Source: CAZKSN01 sp964555585 (GTDB lineage Bacteria > Bacillota_I > Bacilli_A > RF39 > UBA660). From it: a stretch of DNA of 50,385 nt. The translations under genes were made by a program, and so were the position numbers. The first letter of the stretch is position 1; each line of letters begins with the position of its first letter. Location: assembly GCA_964555585.1 (NCBI GenBank), contig CAZKSN010000008.1:1-50385 (forward strand), given 5' to 3'. The notes beneath the pieces were generated by a model that ran no database searches, had not been told where the DNA came from, and saw nothing but the letters and a program-made list of their open reading frames with translations. Positions 41,491 to 48,758 of this stretch are shown here, one piece after another.

Positions 41491-41700
41491 TTACGAAGGC
41501 CAATTATTATGCTTCAACCTTCTTGAAAAGGTTGAAGGTCTTTTATAAAGATTGAATCCTCCTGGACATATACAAACAAAAGGATGGTTCTTCTTCTCCT
41601 TGAAATAAGCCATTAAAATTTCTTTTCTACGAGATATTTCTTCTATCCTATGATCTGTTTTAGAAGCATATCTTCTGCTAAGTTCATAAAAACTACTCAT
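41491..41700 (-). CDS. Small basic hypothetical protein
   Basis: This 69-residue basic protein begins SSFYELSRRYASKTDHRIEEISRRKE and contains a VCICPGGF segment. It is not recognised. A clear GAGGTGAT site lies 7-8 nt before the ATG, which supports translation. It is 26 nt downstream of rarA on the same strand and probably co-transcribed. The last about 15 codons run through a 10-bp inverted repeat (CTTCAACCTT and AAGGTTGAAG, 41512-41537), so the real end could be affected by a structured element. It faces the 6S-like RNA end to end. Confidence 0.55.
   Translation of the reverse strand: MSSFYELSRRYASKTDHRIEEISRRKEILMAYFKEKKNHPFVCICPGGFNLYKRPSTFSRRLKHNNWPS
41512..41537. repeat. Inverted repeat within the end of the small basic ORF
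   Basis: CTTCAACCTT (41512-41521), 6-nt loop, AAGGTTGAAG (41528-41537). On the plus strand it is followed by GTCTTTT, so it may be a back-up terminator for the 6S-like RNA rather than a protein-coding feature. Confidence 0.6.
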
Positions 41701-41726
41701 AAATTATCACCTCTATAAAAATTATA

Positions 41727-42920
41727 TCATATTTTTCTTTTTTCATTATATTTCTTTAATTCTTCTTCATATTTGTTAGGTTTAGATTTATAGTAAACTC
41801 TGTCTTTTAATTTATCTGGAAGATACTGCTGTTTTACATAGTAGTATGGAGGATAATCATGAGGATATAAATATTTATTTGAACTTGTTCTCAAATGATC
41901 TGGAACTTTACCGATATTTCCACTTCTTATATCTTCAATTGCGTAACTTATTGCGGTTTTTGCTGAATTACTTTTCGGACTTAAAGCCATCTCTATCACT
42001 ACTGAAGAAAGTGGTATCATCATTTCAGGCATACCAAGTCTTTCAGCACTTTGTACAGCTGATAAAACTTTTACTCCAATCATTGGATTGGCAAGACCGA
42101 TGTCTTCATAGGCAACAACCAGCATTCTTCTAAAAAGTATATCAAAATCACCAAATTCTAATAATCTGGCAAGATAGTGTAGGGAAGCATTCACATCACT
42201 TCCTCTAATACTTTTTTGAAAAGCGCTTATAACGTCATAATAACCATCCTCATTCTTATCATGAAATATATTTGGCTTATTATTAATTTCCTCTATATTA
42301 TCAACATTAAAAGTTGCTCCAAAACTATAATAGCAAAATTCAATTAAATTGTATGCATATCTCAAGTCTCCATTGGATAAATGAGCTATATACTTTATTG
42401 TTTTTTTATCAATATTTAAATCTTTAAATACCTTTTTAATATTATTAATGCTTTTTTCAATATCATCATCTGATAACTCTTTTAATTCCAACAGCTGACA
42501 TCTACTTCTAATGGCAGGATTTATGGAATGAAATGGATTGCTTGAGGTAAGTCCTATCAAGGTGACTAGGCCACTTTCCAAATATGAAAGTAATAAATCC
42601 TGTTTATCTTTATTCATTCTATGTATTTCATCAACTATAAGAATAATATTTCCATACATTTTAGCCTCTTCAAAAACAACTTCAAAATCTTTTTTTGAAT
42701 TTATGGTTGCATTTAACAATCTGTATCTTAAACTTAAATCATTTACTATACAAAGTGCTATTGTAGTTTTTCCAATACCACTTTTTCCATATAAAATCAT
42801 ATTAAAAAGCACTTTGTTCTTAATCAAGTTTGTCAATATTTTATCCTTGCCGATTAAATGAGATTGACCTACAACTTCTTTCAATGTATTAGGTCTCATC
42901 ATATTCTGTAATAAATCCAT
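41727..42920 (-). CDS. rarA: Replication-associated recombination protein A (RarA/YrvN)
   Basis: This 397-residue AAA+ ATPase of the RarA/MgsA/WRNIP1 family acts at stalled replication forks. Walker A is LYGKSGIGKTTIAL (about 43-56), Walker B is IILIVDEIHRMNKDKQDLLL (about 90-109), sensor 1 is TLIGLTSSNPFHSINPAIRSRC and sensor 2 lies in HLSNGDLRYAYN. The C-terminal tetramerisation part includes KSIRGSDVNASLHYLARLLE and DYPPYYYVKQQYLPD. The length is slightly below the usual about 420 because the N-terminus is short (MRPNTLKEVVGQSHLIG). GGAGAC lies before the ATG. It is divergent from xerD. Confidence 0.92.
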   Translation of the reverse strand: MDLLQNMMRPNTLKEVVGQSHLIGKDKILTNLIKNKVLFNMILYGKSGIGKTTIALCIVNDLSLRYRLLNATINSKKDFEVVFEEAKMYGNIILIVDEIHRMNKDKQDLLLSYLESGLVTLIGLTSSNPFHSINPAIRSRCQLLELKELSDDDIEKSINNIKKVFKDLNIDKKTIKYIAHLSNGDLRYAYNLIEFCYYSFGATFNVDNIEEINNKPNIFHDKNEDGYYDVISAFQKSIRGSDVNASLHYLARLLEFGDFDILFRRMLVVAYEDIGLANPMIGVKVLSAVQSAERLGMPEMMIPLSSVVIEMALSPKSNSAKTAISYAIEDIRSGNIGKVPDHLRTSSNKYLYPHDYPPYYYVKQQYLPDKLKDRVYYKSKPNKYEEELKKYNEKRKI

Positions 42921-42973
42921 AAACGTCTCCTATTAATATTTTAACAAAATAATGTAAAAGATACTATTTATAT

Positions 42974-43002
42974 TTGTAATAAAAAAATATTTATGAGATA
43001 AT
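42974..43002 (+). promoter_or_regulatory. xerD-deoB promoter
   Basis: TTGTAA (42974-42979), a 17-nt spacer and GATAAT (42997-43002) with an extended TGA. The start codon is at 43019, so the leader is about 10 nt. Confidence 0.6.
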
Positions 43003-43018
43003 TAAATAGGGTAATGTA

Positions 43019-43912
43019 ATGGAAAAATCATTTAAAGAATTAAATGAATTTATTAATTATTTAAGAGTGGAAAAGAGATTAAGTAATAATACCATTTCAA
43101 GTTATAAATTGGATATTTATAAGTTTTATAGTTATTTTAAAAAAGATATTTCAAAGTTAGATGAAAATGATATAAGTAGATATATTAAATTCTTAAACGG
43201 CAATAACAAACCAACTAGTGTCAATAGAAATATAACAAGTATAAAACAGTTTTTTAAATATTTGGTTAAAAATAACATTTATGAGAAAAATATTGTTAAA
43301 AATTTTCATGCTTTAAAGACTCCGAAAAAGTTACCTAAATTCTTAACTATTGAAGAAATAAACAAATTATTGGATATTAAGTTAAAAACTGATTATGATT
43401 ATAGAAATAAAGCAATGCTGGAACTTATGTATTCTTCAGGATTGAGAGTCAGTGAGTTACTGAGTCTTGAATTAAACAGTATAGACATCAATAATTGTAT
43501 AGTCAGAACTATGACCAAGGGTAAAAAGGAAAGAATTATTCCAATAGGAGAAGTGGCATTAAATTATTTAAAAATTTATATAAATGAATATAGAAACAAT
43601 TTATTGATAAATAAAAGTAAGCTGACAAATATTTTATTTTTAAATAATCATGGTAAAATAATAACTAGGAGTGGATTTAATAAAATCCTCAGAGGAATAA
43701 AGGAAAAGCAGGGGATAGATAAATATATATCTCCACATGTATTAAGACACAGTTTTGCAACTCATCTAATTGAAAATGGAGCAGATGTAAGAACTGTTCA
43801 GGAATTATTAGGTCATGAGAATATTGAAACAACTGAGATATATACCCATATATCAAATAAATATATAGAGACTAGTTATAAGGAGAGTCATCCAAGAAAT
43901 GAAAAGGAGTGA
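43019..43912 (+). CDS. xerD: Tyrosine recombinase XerD
   Basis: XerD resolves chromosome dimers at dif with XerC. The 297 residues are of normal length: the SAM-like N-terminal core-binding domain (about 5-85) and the catalytic domain with Arg in YSSGLRVSELLSLE (about 143), Lys in TKGKKERIIPI (about 167), HVLRHSF (about 240-246), LLGHENIETT (about 263) and Tyr in TEIYTHI (about 274). The neighbour deoB matches the Bacillus xerD-drm order, so this is the housekeeping recombinase rather than a phage integrase. AGGGTAATG precedes the ATG. The stop codon overlaps the deoB ribosome binding site. Confidence 0.92.
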   Translation: MEKSFKELNEFINYLRVEKRLSNNTISSYKLDIYKFYSYFKKDISKLDENDISRYIKFLNGNNKPTSVNRNITSIKQFFKYLVKNNIYEKNIVKNFHALKTPKKLPKFLTIEEINKLLDIKLKTDYDYRNKAMLELMYSSGLRVSELLSLELNSIDINNCIVRTMTKGKKERIIPIGEVALNYLKIYINEYRNNLLINKSKLTNILFLNNHGKIITRSGFNKILRGIKEKQGIDKYISPHVLRHSFATHLIENGADVRTVQELLGHENIETTEIYTHISNKYIETSYKESHPRNEKE

Positions 43913-43917
43913 AAAAT

Positions 43918-45075
43918 ATGTTTAAAAGAGTATTTCTAATAGTATTGGATAGTTTAGGAGTGGGTGAAGCGGATGATGCAGCTGAATTTGGAGATACTGG
44001 TTCAAATACTTTAGGTCATATAACTGAAGGTATAAATTACAATTTAAATGTATTGGAAAAATTAGGCTTATTGAATCTAGTTGGAAAAAACATTGAAGAT
44101 ACCAGAGGATATTACATGAAAAGCAAGCCTGTTAATGCCGGTAAGGATACCCTTAACGGGCATTATGAAATGATGGGAATTGACAGTGAAGTACCTTATA
44201 AAACATTTCCAGATGGATTTCCATTAGAGCTTATTAGCGAACTTCAACAGAGAACTGGAAGAGAAGTGATAGGCAATATTGCAGAATCTGGAACTAAAAT
44301 AATTGAAGATTTAGGTGAAATGCATATTAAAACCGGAGCTATTATAGTATACACTTCAGCAGATTCTGTACTTCAAATAGCAGCTCATGAGGAAATCGTT
44401 CCTTTAGAAGAGCTATATAAAATATGTGAAACAGCAAGAGAATTAACAAAGAAAAAAGAATATAAAGTAGGCAGAATCATAGCAAGGCCTTTTATCGGCA
44501 AGCCTGGTAATTTCACAAGAACTCCAAATAGAAAAGATTATGCCTTAGAACCAGATTATAATTGTTTGGATATATTAACCGAAAATAATCTGGATGTAAT
44601 AGCTTTAGGAAAGATAGGGGATATCTTTGCTCATAGAAATATGAAGGTTCAAATTAAAACTAAAAACAATCTGGATGGATTAATAAAATTAATTGATTTC
44701 TCTAAAAATAAATTCAATGGACTCTGTTTTATAAATTTAAATGATTTTGATAGCCTATATGGTCATAGAAGAGACAGAAGGGGATATTTGAAATGTTTGG
44801 AAGAGTTTAACTATTATTTACCTATTTTCTTAAAAAACATTAAAAAAGATGATTTAATCATTATAACTGCAGATCATGGAAATGATCCGACATATAAAGG
44901 TACTGATCATACTAGGGAAAATGTACCTATTATAATGTACAGTCCAGTATTTAAAGAATCTAAAAGATTAGAAGATAGAGAAACATTTGCTGATATAGCA
45001 GCTACTATACTGGATAATTATAATATAGAAAACAATTTAAAAATAGGCAATAGCATATTAAAGGATTTAAAATGA
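43918..45075 (+). CDS. deoB: Phosphopentomutase DeoB
   Basis: DeoB interconverts ribose (or deoxyribose) 1- and 5-phosphates in nucleoside salvage. It is an alkaline-phosphatase-fold mutase with two Mn ions. It starts RVFLIVLDSLGVGEADDAAEFGD with a metal-binding Asp, continues GSNTLGHI and NAGKDTLNGHYEMMG with the catalytic Thr region, and ends with ITADHGNDPTYKGTDHTRE, which binds both metals. The 385 residues are of normal size. The ATG at 43918 lies 8 nt after AAAGGAG; a GTG at 43909 is inside that site. Its end overlaps the next gene by ATGA. Confidence 0.95.
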   Translation: MFKRVFLIVLDSLGVGEADDAAEFGDTGSNTLGHITEGINYNLNVLEKLGLLNLVGKNIEDTRGYYMKSKPVNAGKDTLNGHYEMMGIDSEVPYKTFPDGFPLELISELQQRTGREVIGNIAESGTKIIEDLGEMHIKTGAIIVYTSADSVLQIAAHEEIVPLEELYKICETARELTKKKEYKVGRIIARPFIGKPGNFTRTPNRKDYALEPDYNCLDILTENNLDVIALGKIGDIFAHRNMKVQIKTKNNLDGLIKLIDFSKNKFNGLCFINLNDFDSLYGHRRDRRGYLKCLEEFNYYLPIFLKNIKKDDLIIITADHGNDPTYKGTDHTRENVPIIMYSPVFKESKRLEDRETFADIAATILDNYNIENNLKIGNSILKDLK

Positions 45076-45599
45076 AATTTGATGAATTAAATACACCTGA
45101 AGAATTATTTTCTTTCATAAATAAAAATATTCAATATGGATATAAAGGAAAGAACAATAATAAAATATATTACTTTGAAAATCCTGAATTTAATAAAGAT
45201 TGGTTAGATGAATATGCTATACAAACTCCAGAAATGACGCTAAAAAATAAATTAGCAGTATGCTGGGATTATGTAGAACTTGCTAGATATTGGTTTGAAA
45301 AGAATAATTATATAGTTAAAACTATATTTATAGCATTTTTTAAGCCTAAAGAAAAAAATTACTTTACACATACATTTTTAATATATAAAGAAAAAAGTAA
45401 ATGGATAATATTTGAAAATTCTTTTGACGGAATAGAGAATTTTAAAGAATATAAAACTGTAAAAGATGCTATTAAAGATGTAATAAAAGCTCATAATGAT
45501 TATTTTAAAACCAATTTTTTTACTAAAGTAAAAGAATATAAAAAACCAAAATTTGGTATAGATCCTTTAGAATTCTGTGATTACTGTTTAAAAAAATAA
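45072..45599 (+). CDS. Transglutaminase-like/papain-fold protein
   Basis: This 175-residue cytosolic protein has a possible Cys-His-Asp/Asn pattern of transglutaminase-like cysteine enzymes: KLAVCWDYVELARYWFEK (Cys near 64), FTHTFLIYKEKSKWIIFENSF with His near 99 and Asn or Asp soon after. The N-terminal LNTPEELFSFINKNIQYGY resembles the lead-in helix of that fold. The actual activity (protease, amidase or none) is unknown. It overlaps deoB by ATGA and is the last gene of the xerD-deoB operon. Its stop codon touches a strong shared terminator. Confidence 0.65.
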   Translation: MKFDELNTPEELFSFINKNIQYGYKGKNNNKIYYFENPEFNKDWLDEYAIQTPEMTLKNKLAVCWDYVELARYWFEKNNYIVKTIFIAFFKPKEKNYFTHTFLIYKEKSKWIIFENSFDGIENFKEYKTVKDAIKDVIKAHNDYFKTNFFTKVKEYKKPKFGIDPLEFCDYCLKK

Positions 45600-45629
45600 A
45601 AGAGATTTATTATCAAATCTCTTTTTATA
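45598..45629. terminator. Bidirectional terminator
   Basis: AAAAGAGATTT, ATTATC, AAATCTCTTTT: an 11-bp stem with A and T runs on either side, between the convergent transglutaminase-like and Arg/Ser/Asn-rich genes. Confidence 0.9.
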
Positions 45630-45632
45630 AAA

Positions 45633-45749
45633 TTAACGAGAATTATTTCTGCTATTATTTTCATTGTTGTTATTTCTACTACGACTATTACTTCTTGAAC
45701 TTTTTTTTCTAGAGCTGGTTCTAGCATTATTATTATTTCTTGTTCTCAT
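45633..45749 (-). CDS. Tiny Arg/Ser/Asn-rich basic peptide
   Basis: A 38-codon minus-strand gene runs between a good AGGTGGTGAT ribosome binding site (about 8 nt before the ATG at 45749) and a strong terminator just after the stop codon. The product is almost only Asn (14), Arg (9) and Ser (9), with two Lys and one Glu, and no hydrophobic residue apart from the initial Met and one Ala. It should be unfolded and bind nucleic acid or polyanions, like a protamine. A role as a small spore or nucleoid packing protein is a guess. It is divergent from the second ZIP gene. Confidence 0.6.
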   Translation of the reverse strand: MRTRNNNNARTSSRKKSSRSNSRSRNNNNENNSRNNSR

Positions 45750-45819
45750 TATTTTTATCACCACCTATTAATATTATGGTTTAAAATCTATTTTAAATGT
45801 ATATAATTTAATGATTATT

Positions 45820-46572
45820 ATGGAAATATTTGGACCTATAATTATTTCTACTTTGGCAGGATTATCCACTGTAATAGGTGGATTAATTGTATATTTCAAA
45901 ATTAAGAAAATAAATGAATTTATCGTATTTTGCTTATGTTTTTCATTAAGTGTGATGATAGGTATTTCTATATTTGAGCTAATACCGTCCTCTTCATTTA
46001 TTCTTGTAAATGCTTATGGATTATACTTAGGGTTATTTTTAACATTTATAATGATTTTAATCGGCTCAATAAGTATTAATTTAATAAACAAGCAGATTAA
46101 AAAATACGACATTAACAATAAGAACAATTTATATAGAGTAGGGATACTTAGCATGTTTGCCCTTATGCTTCATAATTTTCCTGAAGGGATTGCAACTTTT
46201 ATGAGTTCATATAAAGATATATATATGGGAATTCAGTTATCAATAGCTATTATGTTGCATAATATACCTGAAGGTATAAGTATTTCAGTTCCAATTTACT
46301 ACTCAACCGGAGATAAAAAAAAGGGAGTAAAGTACTCTTTTATATCAGGTTTGGCAGAACCATTGGGAGCTATATTGACATTTTTACTACTTAAACAGTT
46401 TATAAATGATGTCACTATAAGCTATGTATTATTAATTGTGGCAGGTATTATGATAACATTATCAATAAATGAATTATTTCCAGAAGCATTAAAATATAAA
46501 AAAAACAAACAAGTTTATATTGGCTTAATTTGTGGTATTATTTTAGTTATTATTAATCATATATTCTTTTAA
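45820..46572 (+). CDS. ZIP family divalent metal transporter (ZupT-like), copy 2
   Basis: This 250-residue membrane transporter of the ZIP family has about eight helices with MLHNFPEGIATFMSS (helix 4) and MLHNIPEGISISVPIYY (helix 5), the classical His/Pro/Glu metal site, plus GLAEPLGAILTF later. Compared with copy 1 (23713-24459) the helix-4 motif is HNFPEG rather than HKLPEA, so the two probably prefer different metals or conditions. A TATAAT at 45802-45807 puts the transcript start near 45814, so ATG 45820 (rather than 45811) is likely; no Shine-Dalgarno site is seen. Confidence 0.85.
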   Translation: MEIFGPIIISTLAGLSTVIGGLIVYFKIKKINEFIVFCLCFSLSVMIGISIFELIPSSSFILVNAYGLYLGLFLTFIMILIGSISINLINKQIKKYDINNKNNLYRVGILSMFALMLHNFPEGIATFMSSYKDIYMGIQLSIAIMLHNIPEGISISVPIYYSTGDKKKGVKYSFISGLAEPLGAILTFLLLKQFINDVTISYVLLIVAGIMITLSINELFPEALKYKKNKQVYIGLICGIILVIINHIFF

Positions 46573-46653
46573 ACACATGTATTTATAGATAAATAGAGTA
46601 ACATCATTTATAAACAAAAATATAGAAGTCAACATAATATATATTATCGGAAG

Positions 46654-47109
46654 TTATTTAAATCTAGTTTGATAAGGTTTAAATACTCTAGATAATCTAG
46701 GTTTATTATTTATTGTTAATTCTTTATTTAATTTAACTTCATTTATATTATTAAATATCTCTATTGCTAGATAATAAGCATTCTTATTAGAAATTTTAGA
46801 ACTAATATTTGGAATAACAGATAAAAGTTGTAATATATCAGAAACAACTACATCTCCAACATTATGATTATGAGCATCTATAGATCCATTATCATCATAA
46901 CTATAATATTTATTACCAGTTAATATATCTATGTAATATACTCCATATACATCTTCCCAGCCAGCATATTTATTTCTTTTAAAAAATAATCTGAATTCTA
47001 ATTAATCGTTTAAAGATTCTGCGGAATATTTTATATCTAAATAATTAATAATTTTTCTATTTGTAATTTTTAATAAAGTTCCAATATATAATCTATTTGT
47101 ATCTACCAT
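46654..47109 (-). pseudogene. Hypothetical gene interrupted by one in-frame TAA
   Basis: From ATG 47109 (GAGGTTA upstream) the frame gives 35 residues, starting VDTNRLYIGTLLKITNRK, then TAA at 47004-47002. The same frame continues without any further stop for 115 codons, with normal-looking protein sequence (KYAGWEDVYGVYYIDILTG, then SSKISNKNAYYLAIEIFNN), to TAA at 46656-46654. One base change would restore about 151 residues. No in-frame Met follows the internal stop, so the second half cannot start on its own. The family is unknown. It lies downstream of the small ORF and the HTH gene on the same strand, probably in one operon. Confidence 0.55.
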
Positions 47110-47119
47110 AGTTAACCTC

Positions 47120-47302
47120 TTACTTATATTTTTTTCTAGATAAGATTTGACTTTCTGCTCTGCCTTCCACTACTCTTTCTACTGTATTAAACGTTCTAAA
47201 CAGTATTAGTGATATTTTAGAAAAAACATTTGATATGGGTATTATATCACAACTTTTATAAGGATTATATTTTTTTAGATAATCAGTTTTTTTAGTTGAC
47301 AT
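47120..47302 (-). CDS. Small hypothetical protein
   Basis: A 60-residue basic protein beginning STKKTDYLKKYNPYKSCDIIP and ending in KYK. It has a weakly amphipathic middle (SNVFSKISLILFRTFNTVERVVEG) and is not recognised. It starts 2 nt after the HTH gene's stop codon and ends 10 nt before the interrupted gene, so it sits in a compact three-gene unit. No strong ribosome binding site is visible, so it may depend on translational coupling to the HTH gene. It might be the first part of a longer damaged gene, but no continuing frame was found. Confidence 0.45.
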   Translation of the reverse strand: MSTKKTDYLKKYNPYKSCDIIPISNVFSKISLILFRTFNTVERVVEGRAESQILSRKKYK

Positions 47303-47304
47303 AA

Positions 47305-48075
47305 TTATATCTTTCTAGATTGTATTTCAGCCATTTTTTGCCATACTTCAGATGCATTGTCATTATTTATAGTTGTATACCCTAGTTCCTTTAATGCCTG
47401 AACTTTTACTGTATTTAACTGTTGAGTTCTGCTTAACTGCTCCTCTTTTTGATTTCTAATTTCTTGAACAAATCTATTATGAGAGTCTACCAATTTGCTT
47501 TTTGTGGCTCCCCCATTATTATACAAGTTAAATGCTGTATATACTATACTTTCTAAAATAAATTGTTTAGTATCATCAAATTTAAACTCCAATGGTTCAG
47601 TAAATCCATTTTTCTTGGACAAATATCCAAATAAATATTTAATCTCAGGAACATTCTCCATAGATTGTAATACATGATATAAATATAAAAATGTATAATA
47701 GGTGTCTTCAGTTTTTTCTTCTGAAAATTTTTCTTTTATGAAAAACATTATGTCATTCAACAATGTTTTTTCATCTTTTGATAAATCCTTTAAATCAAAA
47801 TAAGGTTCAGCAGAATTTTCATTAATTGAACTGTTTATAATACTTTCAATTCTTTCTAAATAAGTTGAATTTATTTTTATCTTTTTAATGTCCCCTTCAC
47901 TGCCATCTTCAACATCCAATAATTTTAATAATAATAGTTTTTTTTCTTTTGGCCATTTATTTATACTATCAAACTCCAAATAATTATAAACCATTTGTCT
48001 TGATACTCCTAAGTATTTTGCTAATTTAACCTTTGAAATTCCCAACTCTTGTAAAAAATCACTTAAATATGTCAT
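47305..48075 (-). CDS. HTH-type transcriptional regulator
   Basis: This 256-residue protein has an N-terminal helix-turn-helix of the Cro/XRE type (LSDFLQELGISKVKLAKYLGVSRQMVYNYL, about 4-33) and a long helical C-terminal region with no family I recognise, ending in Gln/Arg-rich helices. It has its own near-consensus promoter, and GGAGAG precedes the ATG. The palindrome at 48141-48169 lies just upstream and may be its operator. It heads a small unit with the 60-residue ORF and the interrupted gene, an arrangement like a toxin-antitoxin or prophage-type regulator, although neither can be shown. Confidence 0.75.
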   Translation of the reverse strand: MTYLSDFLQELGISKVKLAKYLGVSRQMVYNYLEFDSINKWPKEKKLLLLKLLDVEDGSEGDIKKIKINSTYLERIESIINSSINENSAEPYFDLKDLSKDEKTLLNDIMFFIKEKFSEEKTEDTYYTFLYLYHVLQSMENVPEIKYLFGYLSKKNGFTEPLEFKFDDTKQFILESIVYTAFNLYNNGGATKSKLVDSHNRFVQEIRNQKEEQLSRTQQLNTVKVQALKELGYTTINNDNASEVWQKMAEIQSRKI

Positions 48076-48102
48076 TTATTAATCTCTCCTTATTATAAGT
48101 TA

Positions 48103-48132
48103 ATTTTACAATGATTTACATTTATTTGTCAA
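48103..48132 (-). promoter_or_regulatory. Promoter of the HTH gene
   Basis: On the minus strand TTGACA (48132-48127), an 18-nt spacer and TAAAAT (48108-48103), followed by AAGGAGAG and the ATG at 48075. Confidence 0.75.
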
Positions 48133-48140
48133 GTAAAAGA

Positions 48141-48169
48141 AAATCAATTTATATAATATAAATTGATTT
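48141..48169. repeat. Perfect 13-bp inverted repeat, terminator or operator
   Basis: AAATCAATTTATA, TAA, TATAAATTGATTT lies between the 169-residue gene and the HTH promoter, ending about 9 nt upstream of its -35. On the minus strand only a weak pyrimidine tail (TTCTTTT) follows, so it may serve as regulator binding site, terminator or both. Confidence 0.6.
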
Positions 48170-48174
48170 AAATG

Positions 48175-48684
48175 TTATTTTTTTAATTTTAATGTATTGG
48201 GATCAATTAAGTTTCCATCATAATCATAATATTCTTTGACTGATTCATTTTCAAAGTAATAAGGACCACTTCCAATTAAATATGGATGTAGATAATTTAT
48301 ATCATCATTATGAAATGACTTAATACTGGCTGTTCTTTTTACTGTTACTGAATTAACTGTTTCATAGGTAATATCACTATAATAGGATAAATTATCCCAG
48401 AAGTCCTGCTGGCCTCTGATTTTAAATAACAAACTTCCATTACATATTTCCAATTTATCATAGCCCAACTCATTTTTAGTTCTGTCATATATTGTTTTTA
48501 TAATAATATATTTATTATTTTCCTTAAACAAGTTTAATTCAATATTTACATCATAAGATACGTTTAAAACTTCAAATAAATTATTTAAATCAGAAATAAA
48601 TTTTGGATTATTTTTTATTAAATCAGGAATTTTCACCTCATTTAAAATCTCATGTTTTTTTTCTTCAAAACTTTCAAAACTCAT
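48175..48684 (-). CDS. Hypothetical protein
   Basis: This 169-residue soluble protein has no signal peptide, and no family is recognised. It has an alpha-helical start (about 1-40, EEKKHEILNEVKIPDLIKNNP) and a beta-rich middle (NIELNLFKENNKYIIIKTIY, LEICNGSLLFKIRG), and is Tyr/Asp-rich at the end (PYYFENESVKEYYDYDGNLIDP). A good GGGAGGTTT site precedes the ATG. It lies alone between mnmA upstream and the HTH gene downstream on the same strand, separated from both by hairpins. Confidence 0.65.
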   Translation of the reverse strand: MSFESFEEKKHEILNEVKIPDLIKNNPKFISDLNNLFEVLNVSYDVNIELNLFKENNKYIIIKTIYDRTKNELGYDKLEICNGSLLFKIRGQQDFWDNLSYYSDITYETVNSVTVKRTASIKSFHNDDINYLHPYLIGSGPYYFENESVKEYYDYDGNLIDPNTLKLKK

Positions 48685-48720
48685 AAAACAAACCTCCCAT
48701 AAGTATTATATCATTTAAAA

Positions 48721-48758
48721 ATAAAAAGAGTACAGTATTTTTTTAACTAATATACTCT
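48721..48758 (-). terminator. Terminator after mnmA
   Basis: On the minus strand AGAGTA pairs with TACTCT around an A-rich loop with a short inner AGT/ACT stem, followed by TTTTTATTTTT. The last mnmA codons and stop codon (48743-48745) lie inside the loop side. Confidence 0.65.

Noticed and set aside
43910..43912. Mollicute genetic code (UGA as Trp)
   Set aside because: UGA is used as a stop in xerD, trhP2, the pilin gene and the groEL end, and Trp is TGG throughout.
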